Assembly: GCA_047967505.1 (NCBI GenBank) | Contig: CM106539.1 | Source: Dipteris shenzhenensis | Taxonomy: Eukaryota; Polypodiophyta; Polypodiopsida; Gleicheniales | DNA length: 64,000 bases | Strand: one strand, 5' to 3' | Shown: piece by piece, positions 20,501-30,429 of the stretch | Layout: every line of letters starts with the position of its first letter | Position numbering within the stretch: position 1 is the first letter of the stretch | Notes under the pieces: model-generated | What the model was told of the DNA's origin: nothing | The model's database searches: none | What the model saw: only the letters and a program-made list of their open reading frames with translations | Made by a program: the position numbers and the translations under genes

Positions 20501-23332
20501 ATGGCACCATTCGAAGACATATCCAACAAGTACTATGTGAACCTACAACTGGAGGTAGAATATGCAAGCACACGCTGTTTGGGATGTAGTGGAACTCCTC
20601 AAAGTGTGCTCCATAGTTTTCGATTGCAAGGGAAGAAGCATCTTGACCTTTGGGTGGATGGAAACTTGTATCCTTTAAACCTTGCCACCCAAAAGAGTCC
20701 TTTTCATATAGTGCATGACATTTAGTTTGTTGGCAAGGAACATGCTAGATTGCTCGGTTATTGCAATCGATTGAACCATTCTCAGACATTGGCTATGCAA
20801 GCAAGCGAGCTGTAGAGAGCCCAAGCAGAAGAACTTGCACATTTGGGAAATATTACTATTGTGGCAATGCATAATAGTATGCAGGATCTCCAATTGCAAA
20901 ACAAAGAACTCAGTGACAAAGCACATGCACTAGACTTGGAGCGACATGAATTGGAAGAATCAATCCAGAAACTCGCTAAAAGCAAACAAGATTTGGAAAG
21001 GTCTATCTATGGCCAAGTTCAACGTGCTATGGAGAAGGAACGAGAGAAGTCGATAGAACGAGTACAAAAGTTGAAGGGAACACCTTTGGGATAGAAGGAG
21101 AGGAAAAGACAATTGCAATCTATGGATGCATTGTCAACCAATAGTGGTTCCCGAAAGAGGAGAATACGGGCTGCAAGGTTAGTTCCCCAAACTTTCAATG
21201 AAATTTCTTACTCCAAAATATTTGTGGTATTACATTGTTCCCACTAAGACTCATTTGTACTCTACTTTAGGAATTTCATGGAGGATGTGATGGGAACAAT
21301 GGAAATGGATGATAGTGATCCTTCATATGTTCTAAGAAGTTTAATAAAGCCAAGTGATGTCATGGAAGTGTTGAAGGACCCTAGACAAAAAGGGCTACAT
21401 GAATAAGTTGCTAGAGAGGTAATGAAGGATTTCAAGGGCATCGTGCAAGCAAAGGAGGTGCTTGGAGTTTGTGATGCTACTGGTGTAAGTCGTGAAGCTT
21501 ACAACTCTTTTCTTAAAAATTTCAAGTCTGCTATGGAGGAAAAGTATAAGATATCTACAATGCCATTTCCAACACCATGATTTGTAAGGCTTGCACATCA
21601 AGAAACAAATCAATGTGCTAGAGAAAAGCTTGGAGGAAACCATTGTGTAAGTGGCACAATGACTTGGAAGAGTAAAAAGAAATTTGGCATCCAAACATTT
21701 GAGATGAATGCTTTCAATAATGTTTACGTGGATGTAGAGAATTTAGCCATGGTCAAATTCTATGGGATGAGAGAAGAAGGTAAGAGAAATTCCCTCTTCG
21801 CATTCAACTTTATTTCTTCTCATTTCTATATCCTTACTGTATTTCTCTTTCATTGTACAAATGGCAAGCTAGTATTTATTATAAAAATGGATGAAGCTCA
21901 GTTGGTAAAAGAGCACAAGCTAGAGAGGGTGAGCATTTGTATTATGAACGACGCATTGCGTTTTGCTCAAGGGGATGAGGAATTTGAGTAGGATTTCTCA
22001 ATCCAATCTGAGAAGGACAAATGGTGGCTTGCAGCCTTTGAGACCCCAAAGGAGTGCCACAAGACATTGAAGTGGGTTTTGAAGAGAACCGGCATCCCAT
22101 CAATTATTCGAAGACAAGAGGCAGGGCAAATATTAATAGTGGATGAGCATGGAACATTTCAAGTTAAATGGCATCTAGCTGGTGATTTGAAGACCCTCAA
22201 GTGCTTGTATGGTTGTGATACAGGTGCAGATGGACATGCTTGTATTGCACCCACTCTTAGAAGATGCAAAAGGGAAGCCTACAATGGGAAAATGGCCTCC
22301 TTTCTTGCAACCAAAGTGCAGCCTTTGATCATCACAAAAAGGATCCTAAGTGGGACCCCATTTTGCCAATTGCATTAGAGCGGGTACACGTGTGTACTTT
22401 GCATGCTGAAGTGCATATACTTGTGATAAGTTACTCTATCTCCATCTAGTTTATGCTTAGAATTTGAGGCCACAGCAAGTATCTGCACAATGCATTGCAA
22501 AAGCTGAAGAACTACTCTCACTAATGGGACTTCACAAGGCAATGTGAAGCTTAAGCAGGACAAGAAACAATCAGGAAAGACATAAAATCTTCCTGCTAAA
22601 GTGTCCATGGGTGGAGTAAAGGCAAGGAGGTTCTTATCCAACCACAATGTTGATAAAGAAAAACATACATTGGCTCAAAGAACCCTAGGTTGGGAGTACT
22701 CGAAAGCTTTGTGTGAGTGCACTACAAATCAAGCTTCACATCCGCGAATTGCTACTTTGAGAGCAAAACTGTGGACAAATCTTGATGCATTTATAAAGTT
22801 GCTTAGACAAGGTCAAACAGATGAGCTTTATCATGAGAGATTTAGGACAGCATTGGGAGAATTCATATCATTGATGGTAGAAGCATGGGGGGGCTCACAT
22901 ATTACACATTACATGGTTATCCTCCTTAGGTTGAAATTTTATGCTTTAAACTTGAGTCAATTTATGTTTCTAATACAATGTTTTTCTTTACAACATATTC
23001 TTTACACACATGCACCATGGTTTGTGGAGCAATGGGGCCCTCTGTCCATTTGGAATACTCAAGGAATGGAGAAATTGCACTACGGAGTAAAGGCAGCATA
23101 CTTCAAGAATACAAGGCATGGGGGTGGTATCGCGCGAAGCAATGCACTACACGAAATGTTCGATTGGTTTTATAGATGTCTAGAGGCCAGACCTCTCAAG
23201 CGCAATAAGGTAGAGGTCTCAAGGCTCACAAAAGCAGTTCAACATGTCAAGAAGACAAGGAAATGTGCTGCTTGGAAGTCCTCAACAGTGAGCCAAGGGG
23301 TTGTGCTTTGGTTGCAACATAGAGTCAGATAG
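20501..23332 (+). pseudogene. Unrecognised multi-exon gene (coiled coil plus transposase-like C-terminus)
   Basis: One plus-strand frame can be followed for about 2.8 kb. Residues 1-75 have no known domain. Next comes a coiled coil (LQLQNKELSDKAHALDLERHELEESIQKL), then SRKRRIRAAR at an intron boundary. Introns with GT/AG ends fit at 21178-21270 and 21780-21872, each 93 bp and frame-keeping. A third is likely near 22410-22480 and a fourth near 22921-23000. The C-terminal part has CDTGADGH, VHVCTLHAEVHI, HAPWFVEQWGPLS, TQGMEKLHYGVK and KNTRHGGG. That Cys/His-rich layout resembles an uncharacterised transposase-like family, from memory only. At least seven in-frame stops, nearly all at plausible CAG/CAA/CGA positions, and a frameshift near 22310 show it is inactive. 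Confidence 0.6.
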
Positions 23333-23560
23333 GGGAGGCGTTGGGTCCTAAGAGAGCCCCAAATGTAAAATGTTTGATGAATAAAGTTAACACTATTTTG
23401 AGTCAATTATAGATTCCAAAATTCACAAATTTGTTTGGAAATTGCAAAATTGCATGAGCGACATGGCAGGGCGGAGGGGTGAGTGGGTTGGGAGGGAGGG
23501 TGGTGAAGATTAAGTATTACCGAACTGGCAACAAAAGACTGGGGGGGGAGGGGGTGCACT
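23333..23560. other. Spacer with possible 3' end signals
   Basis: AATAAAG near 23380 could be a poly(A) signal for the preceding gene. A G-rich stretch (GGGAGGGAGGGTGGTG) follows. Confidence 0.35.
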
Positions 23561-23634
23561 CAAAAAGCCCTAACTTAAAAGAAAAACCCTAAAGTGCTTT
23601 AAAAAAGACTATATAAAGCACTTCCCTCATTTCT
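23561..23634 (+). promoter_or_regulatory. Promoter-like region with telo-boxes and TATA hairpin
   Basis: Two telo-box-like sites (AGCCCTAA near 23566 and AACCCTAAAG near 23586) precede TATATAAAG at about 23610. AAGTGCTTTA (23592-23601) and TAAAGCACTT (23614-23623) form a perfect 10-bp inverted repeat around the TATA core. Telo-boxes are known in plant histone and translation-gene promoters. The TATA lies only about 20 bp from the ATG, so the true start site may differ. Confidence 0.45.
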
Positions 23635-24737
23635 ATGGCACGAGTTAAACAAATTGCTAGACCCACTGGACGCTGTTTAGACGCTACCCATTCTCCTCCT
23701 CACAACTCCATGGCCTCCAAACACACTGCAAGCCCCAGTGGCCAAGAGGGCAATGATCAGCAGGGATCTGAAGGCGGTTCTCATCATCAGGAGGCCAAGC
23801 AACGCGAGTCCCCACCATCCAACTCTCATGGAGGATCTTAGGGATCTCATCACCATGAGGAATCCCAACACAATGAAGGATCCAAGCGTGATCAGGGGTC
23901 CTCTCAGTCCTTCCACACAACTAATCGTGGAAGTAGAGAGGTCTCCCAAGAGAGGCAAAATAGTCTAGTCAATCATGATCAACTACCCCTCCCTCCTCCG
24001 TGGGGTTCTGGCATGGAGCATCTAGACCAACAAGGGGAGCAAGAAAGGCAAAGAGAGGAGATGGAGAGATTACAGGGGCCACAACAAAAGGAAGTGTTTG
24101 GTGGGCTCGCAGATATAATGAACCTTGGCCCCAATCCTCCAACCAAGCAGATTGCACAGAAGAGAACCATCAACCCTCTCTGCCTCGATATTATCACATA
24201 TGAGGAGCCTCTAGTATGAGCTGAGCAAGAGCCTCAGCCTACTGTCTCACAGCCTCATGAAAAGGAAAAGAGACCAAGGACAAAGAAGATCCCTAGGCGC
24301 AACAAGCCACCTCAAAGGACCCACCAGACATAAGAAGAGGAGCCTGAAGAGGCAGTTGCAAGGGAGGAGAGGCGAAAGAAGTTCAAAGCGGACAAGCGGC
24401 CATGGGGCCATGTCCAGAGGCCAATGCAGGGTCCCCTAAAGATTAAGAGGCAAAAAAAATCAAGCGTGAAGGCACTTCAGGAGATTCGCAAGTTCCAAAC
24501 CACTGTGGACAATCTCATTCCCCATGCACCCTTCCAGTGTGTTGTACGTGAAATAGCACAGCATTACAAGGATGATGTGTGTTTCACTTCAAGCGCTATG
24601 GGAGCAATTCAAGAGGCAATGGAGGTCTTTTTGAAGATGCAAACTTATGTGCTATCCATGCCAAAAGAGTAACAGTGATGGACAAGGACCTTGCACTCGC
24701 CAAGTGCATCCACTCCAATCCCTCCCTTAGGCCCTAG
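23635..24737 (+). pseudogene. Histone-H3-fold protein with very long N-terminal tail
   Basis: Starts MARVKQIARPTGR, like the H3 tail (ARTKQTARKSTGG) with Lys4 kept and Lys9 absent. A tail of roughly 250 residues, rich in Gln, Ser, His, Glu and Lys, follows. The C-terminus is clearly H3: ALQEIRKFQ (alpha-N), PFQCVVREIAQHY (alpha-1), [10 protein letters not shown] (loop 1, canonical H3 length rather than the longer CENH3 loop), then QEAMEVF. A small deletion/frameshift near 24630 leads into [24 protein letters not shown] (alpha-2/alpha-3), ending at 24737. Three in-frame stops (TAG 23839, TGA 24217, TAA 24331) fit C-to-T changes of CAG, CGA and CAA; otherwise the frame is open for about 345 codons. 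The H3 call is strong; the function of the tail is unknown. Confidence 0.85.
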
Positions 24738-24920
24738 ATGTTGTTTAGGTTCATTTGGTGTGATCTGAATCACTTTGTAAATCTTTGCCCTTTGAGGCCA
24801 ATGAATAAAAGATATTTTTATATTCTATTACCACTCCCATGTTATTATACATGTTACGTGATGCTTTCCATCAGTTTATGCAAGTTCAGTGTGAATTTGA
24901 GTGGTCAAATGATGTTTTTT
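24738..24920. other. 3' flank of the H3-like gene
   Basis: AATAAAAG at about 24802 is a candidate poly(A) signal. Nothing else recognised. Confidence 0.4.
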
Positions 24921-25370
24921 CACCGTGGCGCAAAAGGCAAATGTGTTTGGCATCGTGCGGGGAGCTCAGAAATGCCAAGACCCGCTATGGCACGTATGAG
25001 GCCTGTTTGATGCATGATGGAGCTCAGAAATTCCAAGACCCGCTATGGCATGTATGACGCATGTCTCCTCCAAACTCCCCCTCAGCCTACCACCCCTCAT
25101 TCTTTCAAAGCACAAAAATGAATCTTTCAAATAGCATAAAAATAAATATTCCAAATGAAGTGTCTAAGAAACATGCCAATAAACGGATGCCAAAATGGAT
25201 CATATTGCACTGACTACATTTTTGCTTTTGATAGTATTTGCATCCAAGCTAAGGTGTGAAAGATATTGACAGTCCAAAAAGTCAAACAGGCCTCATACGC
25301 GCCATAGCGAGTCTTGGCATTTCTGAGCTCCCCGCATGATGCCAAACACATTTGCCTTCTGTTGTGCAGT
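24921..25370. mobile_element. Foldback element with about 77-bp inverted ends
   Basis: Arms 24934-25010 and 25283-25360 are inverse copies with only a few mismatches (GGCAAATGTGTTTGGCAT... into GCCTGTTT). Part of the left arm (GAGCTCAGAAAT-CCAAGACCCGC) is repeated directly at 25020-25058. The outermost bases CACTG/CAGTG hint at a CACTA-like end but no target duplication is visible. The interior is AT-rich and non-coding. Confidence 0.75.
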
Positions 25371-25597
25371 GAGATTCTTACTAGATTGCTAAAAAATGAC
25401 CATTATAGCACAAATATTTATCTATGATAGCATGCTTTTGAATAGAATAGTGAATGAAAATATTAATGCCAACAACAATTAAAGTTACAAAATACAATGA
25501 TAGTATAAAATAAATTTTGTAAAAGAACACAAAATGGGGCACTGTATAAAAAGTATATCTGTATTCATATAAAATAAAATTTCTATACAATAAGGCT
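25371..25597. other. AT-rich spacer
   Basis: Strongly AT-rich sequence with no supported feature. It may hold the 3' untranslated region and poly(A) site of the minus-strand gene that ends at 25598. Confidence 0.4.
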
Positions 25598-27095
25598 TCA
25601 GAGCCTTTCTCTCTTCTCTAAAACTTTGAGAACATTGGGCTTTGAATTCCCAAATACACTCCTAGCTCTAAACCTAGTCGATAGAGAGTCAATGCTATTG
25701 TCATTACTGGCCAGGGACATGGCTATTACCGTCAATGCCATACCTTGAAAATTGGTTCCAAAGGCATTGAGGGCAACCATGCGGTTCACCAAAATGACCT
25801 TGTCAGCATTGCGATTGATGTCAGCATGACCAATCATTCGTGACAAGGCCTTGCACTTCAGGAGGTCATCAGTGCCATGTGGAGAAAACTCTTTGTGGGG
25901 ATAACCACAAAGTGCCCTTTTGCTTGGCCAAGGTAATGTGCCAGTGAGTGATCTCGTCGCGGCCGAAGCTACTGCGAATAAGGCATTGCCGAGGTCAACC
26001 TCAAATGCCTCCTGCAATAGTCCAACATTACATTAGAATTCCGTTAAAGCAAAAGTATACCGAGAGAAGAAATTCAAAGCTCATAGTTTCTTACCACTAT
26101 GGAGTCGTCGTGCTCAATCCCTTCCTCTTTGTCAATGAGGATGGATCCAGAGGCCTCCTGCTGTCTGAAGTGAGATGTGGAGGCTTCTTCTGGAACATCA
26201 GGTAGGTCGGAGTAGATTGATGTCTCTGCATCTTTGATTTGGGCTAGTGTTAAAGCAAGAACCTCTTCTATTGAATCATCTGCTCCCAAAAACCGAGGTT
26301 CTTGCATAGTCATGTCCACCTCGTACCCATACAGGACACCAAGAGCTTCATCCTCCTGGAGACCAAATATAACCTCTATGTCATGGAGAAAGAGGTATTG
26401 TTCTCCATCGACAAGAAGGGGAGCAAGAAACCATATCATTATTGCGGGGTCAATAGAGGTGGTGCTCGAGGTGGATGGAATTTGAGAAGTAGAATGGGGT
26501 TCAGGAGGTCACTGGAGCACTTTCAGTGCCAATGTAGCTTCCTGCTCCTCAACTTCTTCATCTATGGGCTCTTCATTGTAGATGTTGGGCTCACCTATAG
26601 AAATAAGAGGAGCAGAAAGGGCAGGGGCAGGGTCAGCAGGGCTTGAGGTCAAGGCATCCTCTTCCATTTGTCCCTCTTGGAGAAGGAAAATAAAGGTCGT
26701 TTCCCAAGATAGGAACCTATTTCCTATGTTTTTGACTCCTCCACATGCTAGGAGGTCATCAGTGTCTACCTCGCTAAACCCTAGGGGTGTGAGCTGGGCT
26801 TGAAAGCGATCTAAACGCTTCATGAACCTGGGTTCTTGATTGAACAAGTATTTCAAATAATCAATTGGGACCCATCTTTTTGTAGACTCATCAAGTTGAT
26901 ATGCAAAACTTGCGATGTGCTCTTGCATGTACTTGATGAGGTCTTCAAAATCATATTGGGCTCCCAAGTAGGTGCCTAGGACATCTATGCTCTTATCAAA
27001 GACTGGAAATAACTCCTCCTCTCTATCAATTAATGGAGTACCGGAGATGAAATCGTGGAAGGAAGACCTAGAGAATCCATGGTAGTTTGGTAGCT
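25598..27095 (-). pseudogene. Unrecognised spliced gene
   Basis: On the minus strand one frame runs from about 27090 through EEELFPVFDKSIDVLGTYL, FEDLIKYMQEHIASF, WVPIDYLKYLFNQ, an acidic Pro/Ala-rich linker (SSPADPAPALSAPL), EVIFGLQEDEALGVLYGYE and IDKEEGIEHDDSIV. A clean GTAAGA...TTGCAG intron (26094-26012, 83 bp) joins to EAFEVDLGNALFAV and continues to a stop at 25598 (...NVLKVLEKRERL). A single TGA near 26505, where CGA would fit, interrupts about 430 codons. No family was recognised. No ATG starts the frame, so an upstream exon is likely. The splice-compatible frame is good evidence of a former gene. Confidence 0.6.
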
Positions 27096-27282
27096 AGGAG
27101 AACTATGGCTATGATAGTGAAACTTTGAAACTAAAGTAACTTTATAACCTATATATACCCAAATGTTCTAAATATAAAAAATAAAAAAAAATTTAAATTT
27201 TTTGGGAAAAAATTGACATTGACATGAAACAAAACCATTCAAAAAATCAAAATTAATTGCACCACTATTAATTGGAAAATGT

Positions 27283-27600
27283 CAAAATCCACAATTGTTC
27301 CACCCCACATTGTTTACAATCTTCAATATTGCAAGAGGGATAAAAGTGGCACTATGCACGAGCTTCTCTGGACTCTTTCCTACCTTTTTACCATTTAAGG
27401 TAAAGTGAAAGGACTCAGACATGCCATCTTCCATGACCAATAGGTGTTCCTGCACGTCCCTGAGAGTCCATTGTGACATGACAGTCACATTCTTGACATC
27501 TCCTCAATGAGAACCAATACATAAACTTACCCCTATATTATCATCGCTGTTAGAGTCAAGGGGGAGCCAATTGCACCTGTTTTCTTCCAGCGCCTATATT
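27283..27600 (-). pseudogene. Two exon-like pieces of an unknown gene
   Basis: Minus strand: an exon following CCAATATAG at about 27597 encodes ALEENRCNWLPLDSNSDDN and ends at a GTAAGT donor near 27530. The next, after a short intron, encodes DVKNVTVMSQWTLRDVQEHL, then MEDGMSESFHFTLNGKKVG to a stop at 27283. The second piece has no family I recognise. It may belong with the gene at 25598-27095 or with the exons upstream. Confidence 0.4.
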
Positions 27601-27839
27601 GGAAAGCAAAATATAACATTTAGCAAGAGATGTGGTACTTGACAACCACATTGTCCTTACATACATGGCATTGAAACAAATCACCCTTTTGTTCACCTGA
27701 CCTGCTTCCCCAATTCACCCCAAGCAATCCTCAAGGGCATTCTCATGTAGGCACTTGCATGACCACATGGTTTTTGTTATGTGCATCTGGATATTTTGAA
27801 AACAAGAAGCAAAAATGTGCAGAGGCATAAGCCAAGACA

Positions 27840-28070
27840 ACCTTACCCATTTAGAGCCAAATGTAAACTCCATGGCCATGCTTCATCCTTTGCAATCTTT
27901 TCCTTGTATGATTGCATTGTTCTTGTGTCTGCCATGTTGCAATGTCTTCAAGTTGTGGTGTTGCAATGCATTGAAGATGGCCATAGCCTGATGCTGTCCT
28001 TGGAGTAGTATACTTGGCATTATACCAATAGATACTTCTCTGTTTCAAAAGCAAAGGACTTCTCTCCAGC
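27840..28070 (-). pseudogene. Minus-strand exon-like frame
   Basis: A 73-codon frame (YWYNAKYTTPRTASGYGHLQC, then ATWQTQEQCNHTRKRLQRMK) between exon-like blocks of the same strand. No known motif. Listed because its composition resembles the flanking exons. Confidence 0.2.
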
Positions 28071-28180
28071 ATGCATTTGCCTTCCTAAATCCTCATGAAT
28101 GGCAGTAAACTTACCTAAGAAGCACTCGACTGGTTCCCACTCCTCAAAGTCTAAAGGAAATACATCTGCTATGTACAAGT

Positions 28181-28264
28181 GCTATTTCAAAATACAATTT
28201 CAAACTGACTCATTACACTGGTTCTATTTCAAAATACAATTTCAAATTGACTCATTACACTTCA
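28181..28264. repeat. 42-bp direct duplication
   Basis: CTATTTCAAAATACAATTTC...CTCATTACACT occurs twice in tandem with a single-base difference. Confidence 0.85.
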
Positions 28265-28364
28265 AAATCTTACACAAAATGCAGACTTACAATGTGATGG
28301 TATTGTCGATTGATTGCTTGATGGAGGAAGGCGCATGTCCTTCCCCATGTAGATGTGTTGCACC

Positions 28365-28620
28365 TTTGCAAGCCATCCTTTCTTCCAAAGCTTGAACTTC
28401 ATGATGCGGCCCTTCCATTCATGCAAAAGATCACCTCTTTTGCTCTTGGGAAGCTTATGTGGACCCTTGGCAGATCCTCTCATGACTATCCAATCATTCA
28501 AGCTGTAGGTGCAAGGCACCCATTCACCCAGTGCATTTTTGCTCCTGTGGGACACAAGGTACATGTATGGTCTCCTCACCATGCTTGTACAGAGGTCACA
28601 ACAGCAATAGTGGACTAGAA
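28365..28620 (-). pseudogene. Exon-like frame with Trp/Lys-rich conserved look
   Basis: Minus strand: MVRRPYMYLVSHRSKNALGEW, CTYSLNDWIVMRGSAKGPHK and LLHEWKGRIMKFKLWKKGW, ending near a possible donor (GCAAAG|GTGCAA) at about 28370. Looks like a real protein segment, but no family could be named. Upstream it runs into the GA microsatellite. Confidence 0.35.
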
Positions 28621-28653
28621 AGTGCAGCTTGGAGGGAGAGAGCAGCTCCAATA

Positions 28654-28656
<3 letters not shown>

Positions 28657-28697
<41 letters not shown>
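28657..28697. repeat. (GA)n microsatellite
   Basis: About 20 uninterrupted GA units on the plus strand. Confidence 0.95.
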
Positions 28698-28701
<4 letters not shown>

Positions 28702-28734
28702 ATAAAGGGTGCAACTGAAGGTTGAGAGAAGCTC

Positions 28735-28990
28735 CAAGTGGTGCTGTAGCTAGGAATGGAGGGAGAAAGAGCAGAGGGGGATGAGCAGTTGCTCCAGGAG
28801 GTGTTGTAGCTAGGAATGGAGGGAGAAAGAGTAGAGGGGGATGAGCAGCCACTACAGGAGGTACTGTAGCTAGGAATGGAGGGAGAAAGAGCAGAGGGGG
28901 ATGAGTAGCTGCTGCTGCTGTAGGAGGTGCTATAGCTAGGAATGGAGAGAGAATGAGCAACTGCTACAAGAGGTGCTAGAGAGGGAGAAA
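28735..28990. repeat. 60-66 bp minisatellite
   Basis: Units with GTAGCTAGGAATGGAGGGAG start at about 28746, 28806, 28866 and 28932 (the last diverged). The fourth is longer through an extra GCT run. The Ser/Pro-rich minus-strand ORF across it is a repeat translation. Confidence 0.9.
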
Positions 28991-29439
28991 CACAGTGGAC
29001 CAGAGTAGGAGGGGGCAGAGAAGATGCCAAATGAGTGCCCATGTTTGAAAAATGGAGGGAGAATGAAGCTAGACCAGAGAAGAGGAGGGGGCAGGCCTAT
29101 AACAAGCTGAGAGGGGGGGAAAATTTACCCAGAAGGGCCCACCGCCTCTTGAATGACTTGTAGGTTTGTTTGGGGGAGGTGCACATGGGAGAAGGGTCAA
29201 GCATGGGTTGAGGGGGGGGGGGGATGGTTTGAGTGGTCCTTGGTGTAAGAGGAGTAGCCTGGTACCAATAGGGGCTGTTTGCAGGTTTGCCCACCCTCCA
29301 CCTCAACATGGCATTGCCCCACAAAAAGGAGCACTCCCATTGGTACACCTCAAATACCTCACTAATCCCTTGAAATTAGGAAACACTAATAGGGGGCCCT
29401 TTGGAGACCCCAATTCTCCCCTAATGTACAAGAACTTCA
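28991..29439. other. Unassigned spacer
   Basis: GA/GGAG-rich sequence then a G-run (TTGAGGGGGGGGGG) near 29208-29220. No supported gene. Confidence 0.35.
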
Positions 29440-30290
29440 AGTAGTTATTGGAGTCTCTAGAGGCGATGAACCACAGGAAGTGTTCAGAGGTAGATGGTCA
29501 GAGCACATATAGCTCATGCAAAATCATGGTGGTTTGCCTCCCTAATGCATCGCTGATATTTGGACTAGGGGATGTTGTTCAATGGTGGAACGGTTTTGGA
29601 CAGAATGCTTGCAACACATTCGATCTTGCAGACAATGGTGTCCTTATATTCATAGGGACAATGAAAGGATTGGAGGCCCTTCTCATAAATATCGGGGAGG
29701 ATAGACATTTGTGTGAAGAAACAGGATGCTAAAAGTGGACGTTTTTTTGCTCACAGGTGGTGCACTCAGAAACCATAGTATGTGTGCAAGGAAAGAGAGG
29801 GGTACGTGCTATAATCATGAAAGGGTTTTTCAAGATGATGTATATGTTACACATATTCTAATTTGTTCATGTATGTGTTATATGTAGGTCCATGTGATGC
29901 ATGTAATGGTGTACGTGTGCCAATTTAAGGAGCATAGGGCCACCCCCTTGGATGACTTCGTGGAGGATGAGATCAACACTGCAGAATGGGTGCGCGATTG
30001 CCAATGATATCCCCATGTGAGGTACTGCTTAGCAATTGTGTAATAGCTTTGGCAAAGTTCAAAACACAAGCTAGGATTGCATTGACTTTTAGTGTTATGG
30101 TAGGTGGCATGCAACGCGGACGATTGTTTTGGACTTGGTTGTTGCAAGCCTTCTCAGAACATGGAGACACACTTCTTGATTTGCAATGCAGGGTGTAGAG
30201 ATTTGGCAGAACCTGCAGTGCAAGAGGAGTGGAGAGTCTTGCGCCTCACCACAAAGGGAGGGGAAGCATGATTTCTAAGAGGTAGAGTAT
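29440..30290 (+). pseudogene. Exon-like remnants upstream of the phosphatase relic
   Basis: Plus strand: an open block with IMVVCLPNASLIFGLGDVV and ADNGVLIFIGTMKGLEALL. A second block after TTTGCTCACAG reads VVHSETIVCVQGKRG and ends at a GTACGT donor (29800). A third after ATATGTAG (29888) reads VHVMHVMVYVCQFKEH and LDDFVEDEINTAEWVRDCQ before a stop. GT/AG boundaries join in frame, so these were exons. Family unknown; they may be the N-terminal part of the FCP1-like gene that follows. Confidence 0.4.
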
Positions 30291-30429
30291 GGATTCGAGT
30301 TTGACATTTGCATGAATGTTTGTTGAAATTCAACTACGTACAATTTGGTTTTTTCTTTATGCAATATTGCACTTTTGTAATCTCATCGAGCTTGTGGCTA
30401 TAAACAATTGCCCCCAGCTTCGAGGAAGC

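Noticed and set aside
23635-24737. CENH3 (centromeric H3)
   Set aside because: Loop 1 between alpha-1 and alpha-2 has canonical H3 length and lacks the longer CENH3-type insertion. Left as an H3-fold variant.
28596-29042. Ser/Pro/Leu-rich ORF on the minus strand
   Set aside because: Created by the GA microsatellite and the 60-bp minisatellite.
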